Part shown: positions 1 through 7,700 of the stretch, piece after piece
How positions within the stretch are numbered: position 1 is the first letter of the stretch
Layout: the number at the start of each line of letters is the position of its first letter
From: DASUPK01 sp963819715
GTDB taxonomy: Bacteria > Actinomycetota > Thermoleophilia > Solirubrobacterales > 70-9
NCBI GenBank assembly: GCA_963819715.1
Contig: CAWFXE010000001.1
Location: 248,001-312,000 of the forward strand
Length of the DNA: 64,000 bases
Direction: 5' to 3'
Made by a program: the position numbers and the translations under genes
The notes under the pieces: model-generated
Databases searched by the model: none
Told to the model about the DNA's origin: nothing
The model's input: the letters and a program-made list of their open reading frames with translations, nothing else

Positions 1-834
1 CTCGGCGAGCGCTTCCCGCGCCTTTCGGTGCGACTGGGAGGCTAGCTCGCGCGCACGGTCGAGGCCAAACGCGCTGACGTATGTGAGCTTTCCGTGCCTT
101 TCGTCGCTACCGCTCGGCTTGCCGAGCTCTTCGTCCGATCCGGTCACGTCGAGAATGTCGTCGACGATCTGAAACAACACGCCGAGCTCATCGGCGAAAC
201 GTCGGTACGGAATTGTCTCACCTTCCGGGATCTCACCCAAGACCAATACGACGCCCACGCTGGATGCGATCAATCGCCCAGTCTTGAGCGAATGCATCTC
301 GCGCAGCAGCTCCGCGTTGACCTCGCCCCCGGCCCCCGGACCGCCCTCCTCGAACTCCGTGACGTCGACGAACTGGCCGCCCACCATCCCCGCGACACCG
401 GTCGCCGAGACGAGCTCACCGAGGGCGCCGAGCACGGCTGCCGGCTCGCCTTCCTGCTTGCGGGTGAACAGGCGCATCGACTCCGCGAAGAGCCCGTCAC
501 CGGCGAGGATGGCGACGTTCTCCCCGTATTTGACGTGCGAGGTGGGCATCCCGCGCCGGAGCTCGTCGTCGTCCATGGCCGGCAGGTCGTCGTGGATCAG
601 CGAGTAGGTGTGGATCAGCTCGATCGTCGCGGCGGCGGGCAGCACCCGCTCGGGATCCATGCCGATCGAGCGGGCGGTGGCCAGCGCCAGCACCGGCCGA
701 ATCCGCTTGCCGCCCGCGAGCAGCGAGTAGCGCATCGCCTCGGCCAGGCCGGCCGTGGATGGCGTCTCCGAGAAGCTGAGGCGGGTCAGGTAGCGGTCGA
801 CCATCTCCCGAAGGTCGTCGGGGTACTCGCTCAT
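1..834 (-). CDS. ispA: Short-chain polyprenyl diphosphate synthase (FPP/GGPP type), 3' end cut by window edge
   Basis: The protein makes C15-C20 prenyl diphosphates by condensing IPP with allylic diphosphates in the cytoplasm. Seen: 277 residues run off the left edge with no stop. The first Asp-rich motif DDLPAMDDD is at about residues 82-90, and the second, QIVDDILDV, lies near residue 200. A GGKRIRP motif near residue 41 binds IPP. The ATG at 834 follows the preceding small gene by 8 nt, so the two are probably co-transcribed as the tail of the efp-nusB operon. The exact chain length of the product cannot be read from this sequence. Confidence 0.93.
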   Translation of the reverse strand, partial: MSEYPDDLREMVDRYLTRLSFSETPSTAGLAEAMRYSLLAGGKRIRPVLALATARSIGMDPERVLPAAATIELIHTYSLIHDDLPAMDDDELRRGMPTSHVKYGENVAILAGDGLFAESMRLFTRKQEGEPAAVLGALGELVSATGVAGMVGGQFVDVTEFEEGGPGAGGEVNAELLREMHSLKTGRLIASSVGVVLVLGEIPEGETIPYRRFADELGVLFQIVDDILDVTGSDEELGKPSGSDERHGKLTYVSAFGLDRARELASQSHRKAREALAE

Positions 835-842
835 CCGGCGGC

Positions 843-1046
843 TCAGCCCTCTGGCGAGCCCTGAGCGCCGCGGAGTGCGCCCTCGACCGCGCGGCCCGCC
901 TGCGAGGCGAGCTCGGAGGCCTCGCGGACGAGCTGGGCGGCGTGCTCGTCGTCGACGTCGCCCTCGAGCTGCGTCGCGAGCTGTTCGAGGCGGGCGGTGA
1001 TCCGCTCGAGCTCCGCCGCGCCGCCGCCGGTCGATTCGCCTTCCAT
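843..1046 (-). CDS. Small helical protein, possible exodeoxyribonuclease VII small subunit (XseB-like)
   Basis: A 67-residue, strongly helical, acidic protein. The stretch LERITARLEQLATQLEG and the later REASELASQAGRAVEGAL resemble the two-helix pattern of XseB, the small subunit of exonuclease VII. The position, just upstream of ispA in an efp-nusB operon, is also where xseB sits in many bacteria (established gene-order knowledge). However, no xseA is present next to it, so the partner is missing or elsewhere. ATG at 1046; 26 nt separate it from the HAD gene upstream and 8 nt from ispA downstream. The assignment rests on weak similarity plus context. Confidence 0.55.
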   Translation of the reverse strand: MEGESTGGGAAELERITARLEQLATQLEGDVDDEHAAQLVREASELASQAGRAVEGALRGAQGSPEG

Positions 1047-1072
1047 CGCGCGCGATGCTAGCTGTCCGCTTA

Positions 1073-1855
1073 CTACTGAGCGATCAATGCCGGAACGTCG
1101 GCGATCGAATCCACGATGGCCGTAGGGTCGACGCCCGATCGCTCCACGAGATCCTCGCGGTACTTGCCCGTGCGGACCAGGATCCCGGCGAGCCCGGCCT
1201 CCATCGCGCCGCCGACGTCGGCCTCGACGTCGTCGCCGACCATCGCCGCGCGGTCTGCGCCGACGCCGAGCTCGCCGAGAGCCAGCTCGAAGAAGGCGGA
1301 GGACGGCTTGCCCATCACCTCGGCCTCGCGGCCCGTCGCGTACTCGAGCGAGGCGACGAACGGGCCCGCGTCCAGCGAGAGGCCGCCAGCCGTCTCCCAG
1401 TAGCGGTTCTTCTGCAGGGCGATCAGCTCGGCGCCGTCCATCAGCCGGCGGAATGCGCGGTTGAGGATGTCGTAGTCCCACCTCTCCCCCAGGTCGCCGA
1501 CGATCACGGCGTCCGCGGAGTCGCCCTTCTCCTCGAGCCCCTCCAGGTCCTCGCGCAGCTCGTCGAGGACGACAAGCGCGACGGACTCGTAGCCCGCCTC
1601 CTCGCAACGCCGCTTCGCCAGGGTTGCCGGAGTGATCAGCTCATCCGGCTCGGCCGCGATCCCGAGCCGCTCCAGCCGCTCCAGGATCGAGCGGCGCGGG
1701 CGCATCGTCGTGTTGGTGACCAGCCGGATCGGGATGTCGTCAGCGCGAAGCCTCTCGAGAGCTTCGGCCGCACCCGGGACAGCGTCGTCCTGGACGTAGA
1801 TCACGCCGCTGAGGTCGAGGAGGAGCCCCTCCACACCCTCGAGCGCGCCGGCCAT
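1073..1855 (-). CDS. HAD-superfamily IIA hydrolase, HDHD2/LHPP-like
   Basis: 260 residues. Motif I is DLSGVIY (residues 14-20), with Ser in place of the usual second Asp region of DxDG. VTNTT (motif II), GKPSSAFF (motif III Lys region) and MVGDDVEADV (motif IV) follow in order. Length and pattern match the HDHD2/LHPP branch of HAD phosphatases, whose substrates are poorly defined; phosphohistidine, phospholysine and pyrophosphate have been proposed. The ATG overlaps the nusB stop (TGATG), so translation is probably coupled. Cytoplasmic; no signal peptide. Confidence 0.88.
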   Translation of the reverse strand: MAGALEGVEGLLLDLSGVIYVQDDAVPGAAEALERLRADDIPIRLVTNTTMRPRRSILERLERLGIAAEPDELITPATLAKRRCEEAGYESVALVVLDELREDLEGLEEKGDSADAVIVGDLGERWDYDILNRAFRRLMDGAELIALQKNRYWETAGGLSLDAGPFVASLEYATGREAEVMGKPSSAFFELALGELGVGADRAAMVGDDVEADVGGAMEAGLAGILVRTGKYREDLVERSGVDPTAIVDSIADVPALIAQ

Positions 1856-2235
1856 CAGCCCGCGGCGCCTCGCTCCGCCAGGGCCGCGCCCAGGATCCCG
1901 TTGACGAACCCGGGAGCATCCGCGCCGCAGTACTCCTTGGCGAGCTCGACGGCTTCGTCGATCGCGACCTCAACCGGCACGTCGTCCTCGTGCTGGGCCT
2001 CGTACAGCGCCACCCGCATGATGTTCTTCTCGAGCGGGGCGATCCGGCTCAGAGCCCACCCCTTCGCGTGGGCGGAGATCAGCTCGTCGAGCTCGGGCGT
2101 GTGGGCGTCGACCGCCTCGGCCAGCTCACGCGAGAACGGCTTCGTGCCCTCGAGCAGCGCATCGAGAGACCTCCCGGTGACCTCGTGCTGGTAGAGGGCG
2201 AAGACGGCGTCGCGTCTCTGGTCGGACCGCTTCAT
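1855..2235 (-). CDS. nusB: Transcription antitermination factor NusB
   Basis: 126 residues, all-helical, the usual NusB length. It starts MKRSDQRRDAVFALYQHE, the typical N-terminal RNA-binding helix, and ends in the family's VNGILGA region. NusB with NusE (S10) binds boxA RNA and supports rRNA antitermination. The start at 2235 was chosen over an upstream in-frame codon because the family begins at the Arg-rich helix. It lies 34 nt downstream of efp and overlaps the HAD gene by one base. The efp-nusB pairing is a conserved actinobacterial arrangement. Confidence 0.94.
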   Translation of the reverse strand: MKRSDQRRDAVFALYQHEVTGRSLDALLEGTKPFSRELAEAVDAHTPELDELISAHAKGWALSRIAPLEKNIMRVALYEAQHEDDVPVEVAIDEAVELAKEYCGADAPGFVNGILGAALAERGAAG

Positions 2236-2269
2236 ACCTGCATTAAACGGCTTGTCCTGGCAGTGGCGA

Positions 2270-2830
2270 CTACGCCCGGGAGACGTACTCGCCACTGCGG
2301 GTGTCGACTCGGACCCGCTCCCCCTCCTCGATGAAGAGAGGGACCTGGACCACGACGCCCGTCTCGAGCGTCGCGGGCTTGGTGCCGCCGCCCGAGGCGG
2401 TGTCGCCCTTCAGGCCCGGATCGGTCTGGGTGATCGCCAGGTCCACCGCGCTCGGCGCCTGTGCCCCGGCGGGGCGTTCGTCGACGAACAGCAGCTCGAC
2501 GTCGGAGTTCGGCGGCACCCACTTGAGCGCGTCGCCGACGACCGACTTCGAGATCTCGACCTGGTCGTAGCTCTGGTTGTCCATGAAGACGGCTGCCTCA
2601 CCCGAGTCGTAGAGGAACTGCATCTTCCGGTTCTCGGTGCGCACCGGCCGGAACTTCTCGCCGGCCTTGAAGGTCTTGTCGATCACAGCCCCGTCGTCGA
2701 CGCGCTTCAGCTTCGAGCGCACGAAGGCGCCGCCCTTGCCGGGCTTCACGTGCTGGAACTCGACGATGCGGAAGATCGTCCCGTCCACCTCGATGTGGGT
2801 GCCGTTCTTGAATTGGTTCGTACTGATCAC
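2270..2830 (-). CDS. efp: Elongation factor P
   Basis: 186 residues, full length. EF-P rescues ribosomes stalled on polyproline. Three OB-like domains are covered: the N-terminal KOW-like domain carries the loop HVKPGKGGAF whose tip Lys is the position modified in other bacteria, and the C-terminal domain ends with VRVDTRSGEYVSRA. The start codon is GTG at 2830. Proline-rich clients are visible nearby, for example the PPKPPKPPKPP stretch in MltG. The first codons and leader of this gene recur at two intergenic sites (5.3 and 6.97 kb). Confidence 0.97.
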   Translation of the reverse strand: MISTNQFKNGTHIEVDGTIFRIVEFQHVKPGKGGAFVRSKLKRVDDGAVIDKTFKAGEKFRPVRTENRKMQFLYDSGEAAVFMDNQSYDQVEISKSVVGDALKWVPPNSDVELLFVDERPAGAQAPSAVDLAITQTDPGLKGDTASGGGTKPATLETGVVVQVPLFIEEGERVRVDTRSGEYVSRA

Positions 2831-2859
2831 GAGCTGGAAGGCTAGACGGCCAGCCGCTC
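2809..2859 (-). repeat. efp 5'-end repeat, parent copy
   Basis: This segment spans the first seven efp codons and about 30 bases of leader. It is the reference copy of a repeat found again at 6956-7006 (about 41 of 51 positions identical by eye) and at 5304-5346. All three have the same orientation and keep a GTG or TTG at the efp start position, followed by ATC AG(T/C) AC(G/T/C) AAC. Confidence 0.7.
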
Positions 2860-2957
2860 AGCCAGGGCCCTCACTCCAGTGGAGCAGCTGGAGACGACCA
2901 AAGGTCCCCTCCACGCCGCAGGAAACGAGGGGTCAGCCCGGGCTGATACCCCTCGAC

Positions 2958-3632
2958 CTATTTCGGGTCGCTGTCCCTCGGCCGAACGATCCCGGACTCA
3001 TAGCCGAGCACGACAGCCTGGGCGCGGTCATGGATGTCGAGCTTGGAGAAGATTCGGGCGACGTGACTCTTGACTGTCGCATCGCTGATCACCAGCTGGT
3101 CCGCGATCTGAGCGTTGGTGAGACCACGCGCAACCATCCCGAAGACCTCGCGCTCACGGTTGGTCAGCTCGTTGTAGCCCGGTGGCGGGTCGGCGCCGGG
3201 ATCGGGAAGCTCGACGAAGCGCTCGATCAGCCGGCGAGTCACAGCCGGGGCGAGCAGCGCGTCGCCTGAGGCGACGGAGATGACCGCGGCGGCGAGCTCC
3301 TCGGCGGGCAGGTCCTTGAGGAGGAAACCGCTCGCTCCCGCTCGCAGCGCGCCGTAGACGTACTCGTCCAGGTCGAAGGTCGTCAGCACCAGCACATGCG
3401 TGCCCAGCTCGGGCGACTCATCCAGGAGGCGCCGGGTCGCCTCGATGCCATCGAGGACCGGCATGCGAACGTCCATCAACACCACGTCGGGGCGGGTTCG
3501 CCGGGCAGCCTGTAGCGCCTCCATCCCGTCGGCGGCCTCCGCAACCACCTCGACGCCGTGCTGCTCGAGGATCAACCGGAAGCCGGTGCGGATCATCTCC
3601 TGGTCGTCGGCGATCACCGCCCGGACGGTCAT
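2958..3632 (-). CDS. NarL/LuxR-family response regulator
   Basis: 224 residues. The N-terminal receiver domain has the acidic pair DD at 9-10, the phospho-acceptor Asp54 in VVLMDVRMP and a conserved Lys in LLKDLP. The C-terminal LuxR-type HTH (about residues 155-205) contains LTNREREVFGMVARGLTN and ends SHVARIFSKL. It is the DNA-binding partner of the histidine kinase directly upstream; their reading frames overlap by 4 bases (ATGA), so they are translationally coupled. The target is unknown. The neighbouring small membrane protein gene at 4971 is transcribed divergently. Confidence 0.93.
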   Translation of the reverse strand: MTVRAVIADDQEMIRTGFRLILEQHGVEVVAEAADGMEALQAARRTRPDVVLMDVRMPVLDGIEATRRLLDESPELGTHVLVLTTFDLDEYVYGALRAGASGFLLKDLPAEELAAAVISVASGDALLAPAVTRRLIERFVELPDPGADPPPGYNELTNREREVFGMVARGLTNAQIADQLVISDATVKSHVARIFSKLDIHDRAQAVVLGYESGIVRPRDSDPK

Positions 3633-4831
3633 TCGGGCTCCTGGTCCAGGGGTAGGCGGGCGAAGGCCCGGAACTCGCCGTGCTCGGTGAGGCCGGCCTC
3701 CAACTCCCCGCCGTAGAGATTTGCTCGCTCGCGCATCCCGATCAGCCCGTGTCCGCCACCGCGGACGCTCGATCGCTCGGCGATCGGGTTCCGGAGCTCG
3801 ATCTCGAGCTGCTCGGGTCTGTAGCGAAGGGCCAAAGTTGCGGGGCTCTCACCGTGCTTGATCGCGTTTGTGATCGCCTCCTGCACGATCCTGTAGGCGG
3901 CCAAGTCAATCCCGGCCGGAAGCTCAGGCGGGCTGCCCTCACCCTCCACCCGGAGCTCGAGCCCCGCCTGACGGGCCCGGGCAACCAGCCCGTCGAGGTC
4001 GCCGAGCCCCGGTTGCGGCGCTACCCCGAGCCCCTCAGGGTCGGTGCGAATCAGCCCGAGGAGCCTGCGCATCTCCGAGAGCGCCTCGCGGCCGGTGGCC
4101 TCGGTTGAGCGAAGAAGCTCTTCGCTGCGCCCCGGCTCGTCGCGAAGCAGTTGACGAGCGGCGCCGGTTTGGACCACAACCACGCTCATTGTGTGGGCGA
4201 GAACGTCGTGCAGCTCGCGGGCGATCCTCGCCCGCTCCTCGGCTATCGCGCGCTCCCGCTCGGCGGCGCTCTGCGCTTCCGCTCTCGCGGCTCGGTTCTC
4301 GAGCTGGGCGGCGACCAACCGCCGGCTCCGCATCGCATAGCCGCCGAGCCACGCCCCTCCACCGAGCAGTACGGAGAAGGCATAGTCGCCAGGGCCGCGG
4401 CCTCCCTCCAGGGCGAGCGCCATCCAGGCGATCCCTTGCCCGACGGGAAGACTTGCCATCACGATTCGCCCATCGGCGGTGTGGGCCGCGAGCGAGTAGA
4501 TCGCGACCAGCAGCCCGATCGAGACCGCAATGCTCTGCTCGGCGTGACCTCCAGCGATCGCCTGCGCCGCGTAGGCGCCGTAGACCACTACGAATGCCGC
4601 GACCGGCTGCCGCCGGCGCCATGCGAGAGGGAGGGTGATCGCTGGAACGGCAACCGCGGCGGCCCCATCGTCTCCTGGAAAGCTCGTCGAGGCGAGCACC
4701 TCGAGCTCGGCGGCGACCGCGAGCCCGACGGCCAGCAAGGCGTCGGCCACAAACGGCGAAATCGAGCGGGCACGACGAGTGAAGGCCGGGCGCATGAGCG
4801 CGAAGGTAATGGACCGAGGTGGGACGTACAT
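3629..4831 (-). CDS. HisKA_3-type sensor histidine kinase
   Basis: About 400 residues. The N-terminal half has several hydrophobic segments (roughly residues 25-160) and no large extracellular domain, so it probably senses a membrane or intracellular signal. The dimerisation/phospho-acceptor helix has RIARELHDVLAHTMS with the acceptor His. The C-terminal HATPase has EAITNAIKHG (N box) and GHGLIGMRERANLYGG (G box). This is the NarL-pairing class, matching its neighbour. The start could instead be an internal ATG at 4795; neither site has a convincing ribosome binding site. Confidence 0.9.
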   Translation of the reverse strand: MYVPPRSITFALMRPAFTRRARSISPFVADALLAVGLAVAAELEVLASTSFPGDDGAAAVAVPAITLPLAWRRRQPVAAFVVVYGAYAAQAIAGGHAEQSIAVSIGLLVAIYSLAAHTADGRIVMASLPVGQGIAWMALALEGGRGPGDYAFSVLLGGGAWLGGYAMRSRRLVAAQLENRAARAEAQSAAERERAIAEERARIARELHDVLAHTMSVVVVQTGAARQLLRDEPGRSEELLRSTEATGREALSEMRRLLGLIRTDPEGLGVAPQPGLGDLDGLVARARQAGLELRVEGEGSPPELPAGIDLAAYRIVQEAITNAIKHGESPATLALRYRPEQLEIELRNPIAERSSVRGGGHGLIGMRERANLYGGELEAGLTEHGEFRAFARLPLDQEPE

Positions 4832-4970
4832 CCGCCCACGAGGGGATCGGCGACCGGGAACATCATCCCCTGGGTGTAGCCAGGTTCAAGCGCGAGGCCG
4901 ATGACAGGGCGCCGCTCGCGACCTAGCCTGCACCTCGCTCGAAATCACCCACTCAACGGAGGCAACAAAG

Positions 4971-5183
4971 ATGATCAAGCGACAGACCCTGATCCCGCTC
5001 GGCGCCCTGCTGGTCGTCTGCTTCATCGGCAGCGGGGTGCTTAAGGACCAGAATTCGGGCGTGCTGGGAGTGCTCAGCTATGCGGCCTGGTTCGGATTCA
5101 TCGTCCTCGCCGTGTTCTTCGTCGCCGTTGCGGCGGTGACGATCGTCCGAAACCTTCGCCGCCTCAACGGCAGCGAGTCCTAG
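4971..5183 (+). CDS. Small two-helix membrane protein
   Basis: 70 residues with two hydrophobic segments (about 8-25 and 38-60) and a basic ending, RNLRRLNGSES. GGAGG lies 9 nt before the ATG, a good ribosome binding site. It is divergent from the histidine kinase operon across a 139-base gap, so it may be controlled by that two-component system (inference). A strong hairpin follows at 5241-5272. I do not recognise the family. Confidence 0.75.
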   Translation: MIKRQTLIPLGALLVVCFIGSGVLKDQNSGVLGVLSYAAWFGFIVLAVFFVAVAAVTIVRNLRRLNGSES

Positions 5184-5240
5184 CCGGGGACGGCATGATC
5201 CGCCGGGGATCGCCGGCGATCCAATCGAAGCTCTGCGGCC

Positions 5241-5272
5241 GCTAGCCGTCGCCATCTGTGGCGACGGCTAGC
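5241..5272. terminator. 13-bp perfect hairpin, probable bidirectional terminator
   Basis: GCTAGCCGTCGCC and its exact complement enclose the 6-base loop atctgt. It lies between the end of the small membrane protein gene (plus) and the end of the arginase-like gene (minus), a convergent pair. There is no T tract. A separate perfect 14-base palindrome GATCGCCGGCGATC is at 5208-5221. Confidence 0.6.
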
Positions 5273-5303
5273 TGTACCGGCAGTCAATGTGCGCATTGGT
5301 CCG

Positions 5304-5346
5304 CTACAGAACCGGTTGGTGCTGATCAAGGGCAGAGAGGCTACGA
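5304..5346 (-). repeat. efp 5'-end repeat, degenerate copy at arginase 3' end
   Basis: Read on the minus strand, TTG ATC AGC ACC AAC CGG TTC matches the efp start GTG ATC AGT ACG AAC CAA TTC, preceded by a leader like that of efp (tagcctct before a short spacer). There is no open frame beyond a few codons. The copy abuts the stop codon of the arginase-like gene. Confidence 0.55.
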
Positions 5347-6234
5347 CGCCTCTGACTTGCTCTCGTAGCCGAGGACCTGTTCGAGCGCATCGACTACCCG
5401 AGTGGCATGGACGCCCTCGGGGTCGAGGTCCGGATTGAAGTCGGCGACCGAGATTCCGAGGAGGTTGGGAGCGGCTGCGAGTGGTCCCACGAGGGCGATC
5501 AGCTCGTCCCAGTCCAGCCCAAGCGCCTGCGGGTAGCTGACGGCCGGCAGCGCCCGCTCATCAAGGACGTCGAGGTCGAGGTGCAGCCATGCCGGACGCT
5601 CCGCGAGCCGGTCGGCGGCATCGCTCGCCACCCGCGCGGGACCGCGCTCACGTATCTCCGCAGAGGTGAAGGCGTGGATCGCGGGGTCGAGGCGGGCGTT
5701 CTCGCGGGCGACGTCCGGGTGAAGCTCGGCGGGCCGATGTCCCAACAGCACGACGGCGGCCGGGTCGACCAGCGCTCCCTGATCTTCAAGGAGCCCGGGC
5801 GGCCCGTGACCCGTGAGGATCGCGAGATCCATGTCGGCCGCCTCGCCGGTCGGCGAGCTCCCGCCATCGAAGAAGTCCGCGTGCCCGTCGACGAACCAAA
5901 GGCCGCTGGCGCGGGGCAGGGCGCGGAAGACGCCGAGCAGCAGCGTGCAGTCCCCGCCAAGGACGAAGGGGCGCTCGTCGGCGTCCAGAAGCTCGCGCAG
6001 ATCGGAGGCGATCGCGATCGTGGCCCGGCGCACATCGGTCGCACCGACCACCCCGGTATGCGGATCCCGTTGTGTGTCGCGGATGCGGGCGTCGGCCTCT
6101 CCGGCATCGCGGGCGCCCAGGCTCCGGAGAAGTCCGGCCGAGCGAAGTGCGCCGGGCCCCCGCTCTTCCCCACGGCTCGCCCCCGAGCAATCGAGCGGGG
6201 CGTCGAGGAGGGCGAAGCAAGCCATCTCCTCCAT
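5341..6234 (-). CDS. Arginase/agmatinase-family ureohydrolase
   Basis: 297 residues. The manganese-binding signature is present in order: GGDC (family GGDH/C), WFVDGHADFFD (DxHxD type) and HLDLDVLDE (DxDxxD). The C-terminal ISVADFNPDLD also fits the family. Such enzymes cleave guanidino compounds to urea and an amine; whether the substrate is arginine, agmatine or formiminoglutamate is not clear. The DLDVLDE ending has Glu where most members have Pro. It stands alone on the minus strand between plus-strand genes. A start at the internal ATG 6225 is possible. Confidence 0.88.
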   Translation of the reverse strand: MEEMACFALLDAPLDCSGASRGEERGPGALRSAGLLRSLGARDAGEADARIRDTQRDPHTGVVGATDVRRATIAIASDLRELLDADERPFVLGGDCTLLLGVFRALPRASGLWFVDGHADFFDGGSSPTGEAADMDLAILTGHGPPGLLEDQGALVDPAAVVLLGHRPAELHPDVARENARLDPAIHAFTSAEIRERGPARVASDAADRLAERPAWLHLDLDVLDERALPAVSYPQALGLDWDELIALVGPLAAAPNLLGISVADFNPDLDPEGVHATRVVDALEQVLGYESKSEAS

Positions 6235-6346
6235 TCTTCCGGGCTGGGGCGCACCTCGGCCCCTGAAATGTGCGGGATTTTGCGGATACCGGCACCAATT
6301 CCGGCAGCTAGCATCGCCGTCGCGTCACCACCGAGGGAGAGGACAC

Positions 6347-6928
6347 ATGAGGCGAAACGTTGCGACGATCGCTGCTGCCGTGATTGCGTTGGCGGTGGGC
6401 GGCATGGGCATCGCACGGGGAAGCTCCGGCCTGTCGCCCGAGCGCGCGAAAGCGGCAAAGAGCAAGAAGAGGCGCCACGCCCTCGACGTCGATTACAAGA
6501 CGGGGCAAATAGACGTCATCAGCGAGGGCGAGGGACTAAGCGATGTGCAGTTCTCCGATGAAGCCAAGCTCGCGGGCCGTCCCTTCGGGAGCTACAAGGC
6601 GCACCTGGAAGAGGATCGTTTCTTCACGTTCAACGCCCCAAACCAGGTCCCCCGCATGGACTTCAGCGGCACGGAGCAGGTCAGCTTCAAGGCTGCCGTG
6701 TACGCGAGCAAGAAGTTCAGGGGCAGGGCCACCGGCAAGTTCAGGGGCGTCTATGACTACTCGCTCGACTCTGACGGCAACATCCTGAATCCCATAACCG
6801 GCGTGATCACCAGCGGCAGCGGCACCTTCAAGGGCGCCGGGGGCAGGTTCGACGTGCTCGACCTCCACAGAACAAGCAACGACCCCGAGCGGCTAGGGGG
6901 ACACTGGACGGGCTTCATCCGCTACTAG
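6347..6928 (+). CDS. Secreted protein of unknown function
   Basis: 193 residues beginning MRRNVATIAAAVIALAVGG, a signal peptide, followed by a basic KSKKRRH stretch. The ATG at 6347 has GGGAGAGG just upstream. The mature part is rich in Gly, Phe and Lys and has a GSGTFKGAGGRFDV turn, a pattern seen in beta-rich secreted proteins of Actinobacteria. I do not recognise a catalytic motif. A frame running in from further upstream is not real coding; the ribosome binding site and signal peptide set the start here. Confidence 0.8.
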   Translation: MRRNVATIAAAVIALAVGGMGIARGSSGLSPERAKAAKSKKRRHALDVDYKTGQIDVISEGEGLSDVQFSDEAKLAGRPFGSYKAHLEEDRFFTFNAPNQVPRMDFSGTEQVSFKAAVYASKKFRGRATGKFRGVYDYSLDSDGNILNPITGVITSGSGTFKGAGGRFDVLDLHRTSNDPERLGGHWTGFIRY

Positions 6929-6955
6929 ACGGCCGTGTGCATGTTGTTCCGGTAC

Positions 6956-7006
6956 TGAACTGGTTAGTACTGATCAAGGCCCGGAAGGCTAGCCGCCACG
7001 CCGCTC
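6956..7006 (-). repeat. efp 5'-end repeat, second dispersed copy
   Basis: The minus strand reads TTG ATC AGT ACT AAC CAG TTC AGT, matching efp codons 1-8 (GTG ATC AGT ACG AAC CAA TTC AAG). The shared leader contains CTAGCCTTCC, and similarity continues for about 20 bases upstream (gagcggc). Coding similarity then decays. It lies in the gap downstream of the secreted protein gene ending at 6928. Confidence 0.7.
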
Positions 7007-7182
7007 GGCGACCGCTTCCACCCAAAGGGCGCGGCGGGCGCCGCCCCTCAGAGTGGGAGCCGGTACCGGCTGGGCTGAAAGGCGCTGACCCGTCGCTGCT
7101 CCTTTGCGCGACAACCGGCACTGCCAGGCCTCGCCACTGGAATGGATCCGAAGCAGTTTGGATAAGTAGGCTGGCTCGACTC

Positions 7183-7589
7183 ATGTCGCTTGAGTCGAAC
7201 AAGGACGTCGTGCGACGGTTCTACGCGGAGGTCATCAACGACCGAGACCTCGACGCGGTCGATCGGTTGCCGAGCGAGGACTTCACCACAATGGCGAGCG
7301 ACGCGGCCGCCCAGGGCAGCGCCAGGCGGTGGAGGCATTCCTGCGGGGCTTCCCTTACCTGCAGAACGAGATCGCTTTCATGATCGCCGCGGGAGACCTG
7401 GTCGCGGCCCACCAGGAATGGCGCGGCACGCACGGCGGCGAGTTCCTCGGCCTCGACCCGACGGGCAAGGTGGTCACCTTCACCTCCACCGCCGTGCTGC
7501 GCATCCGCGAAGGGACGATCTCCGAGGCCTGGGACGAGGTCGACATGCTTGCGGTGTTCCAGCAGGTCGGGGCACTTCCTGGCCACTAG
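7183..7589 (+). pseudogene. SnoaL/NTF2-like ester cyclase gene with a frameshift
   Basis: The first part begins ATG at 7183 and encodes SNKDVVRRFYAEVINDRDLDAVD, the usual N-terminal helix of the SnoaL-like fold. Near 7311-7330 the family sequence continues in another frame: VEAFLRGFPYLQNEIAFM, then RGTHGGEFLGLDPTGKVV and a terminal FQQVGALPGH. Together the two frames make one ordinary 135-residue SnoaL protein interrupted by a single-base indel. Members often process small polyketide-like substrates or have unknown roles. Either a real pseudogene or a sequencing error. Confidence 0.75.
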
Positions 7590-7700
7590 AGCAGGTGGCG
7601 GCCTCCAAATCGCCGCCGCTTCGCGCGAAGGCGGTTGCGATCGAGGCCACCGCTGCGATCGAGCCAACCGGGACGGTTTGAATAGGGTGGGCCACCGCCG

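Noticed and set aside
94..864. Long plus-strand frame over the left edge
   Set aside because: It is the antisense shadow of the prenyl synthase, whose two Asp-rich motifs are clear on the minus strand.
5813..6346. Plus-strand frame running in front of the secreted protein at 6347
   Set aside because: The upstream part is antisense to the arginase-like gene; ribosome binding site and signal peptide start at 6347.
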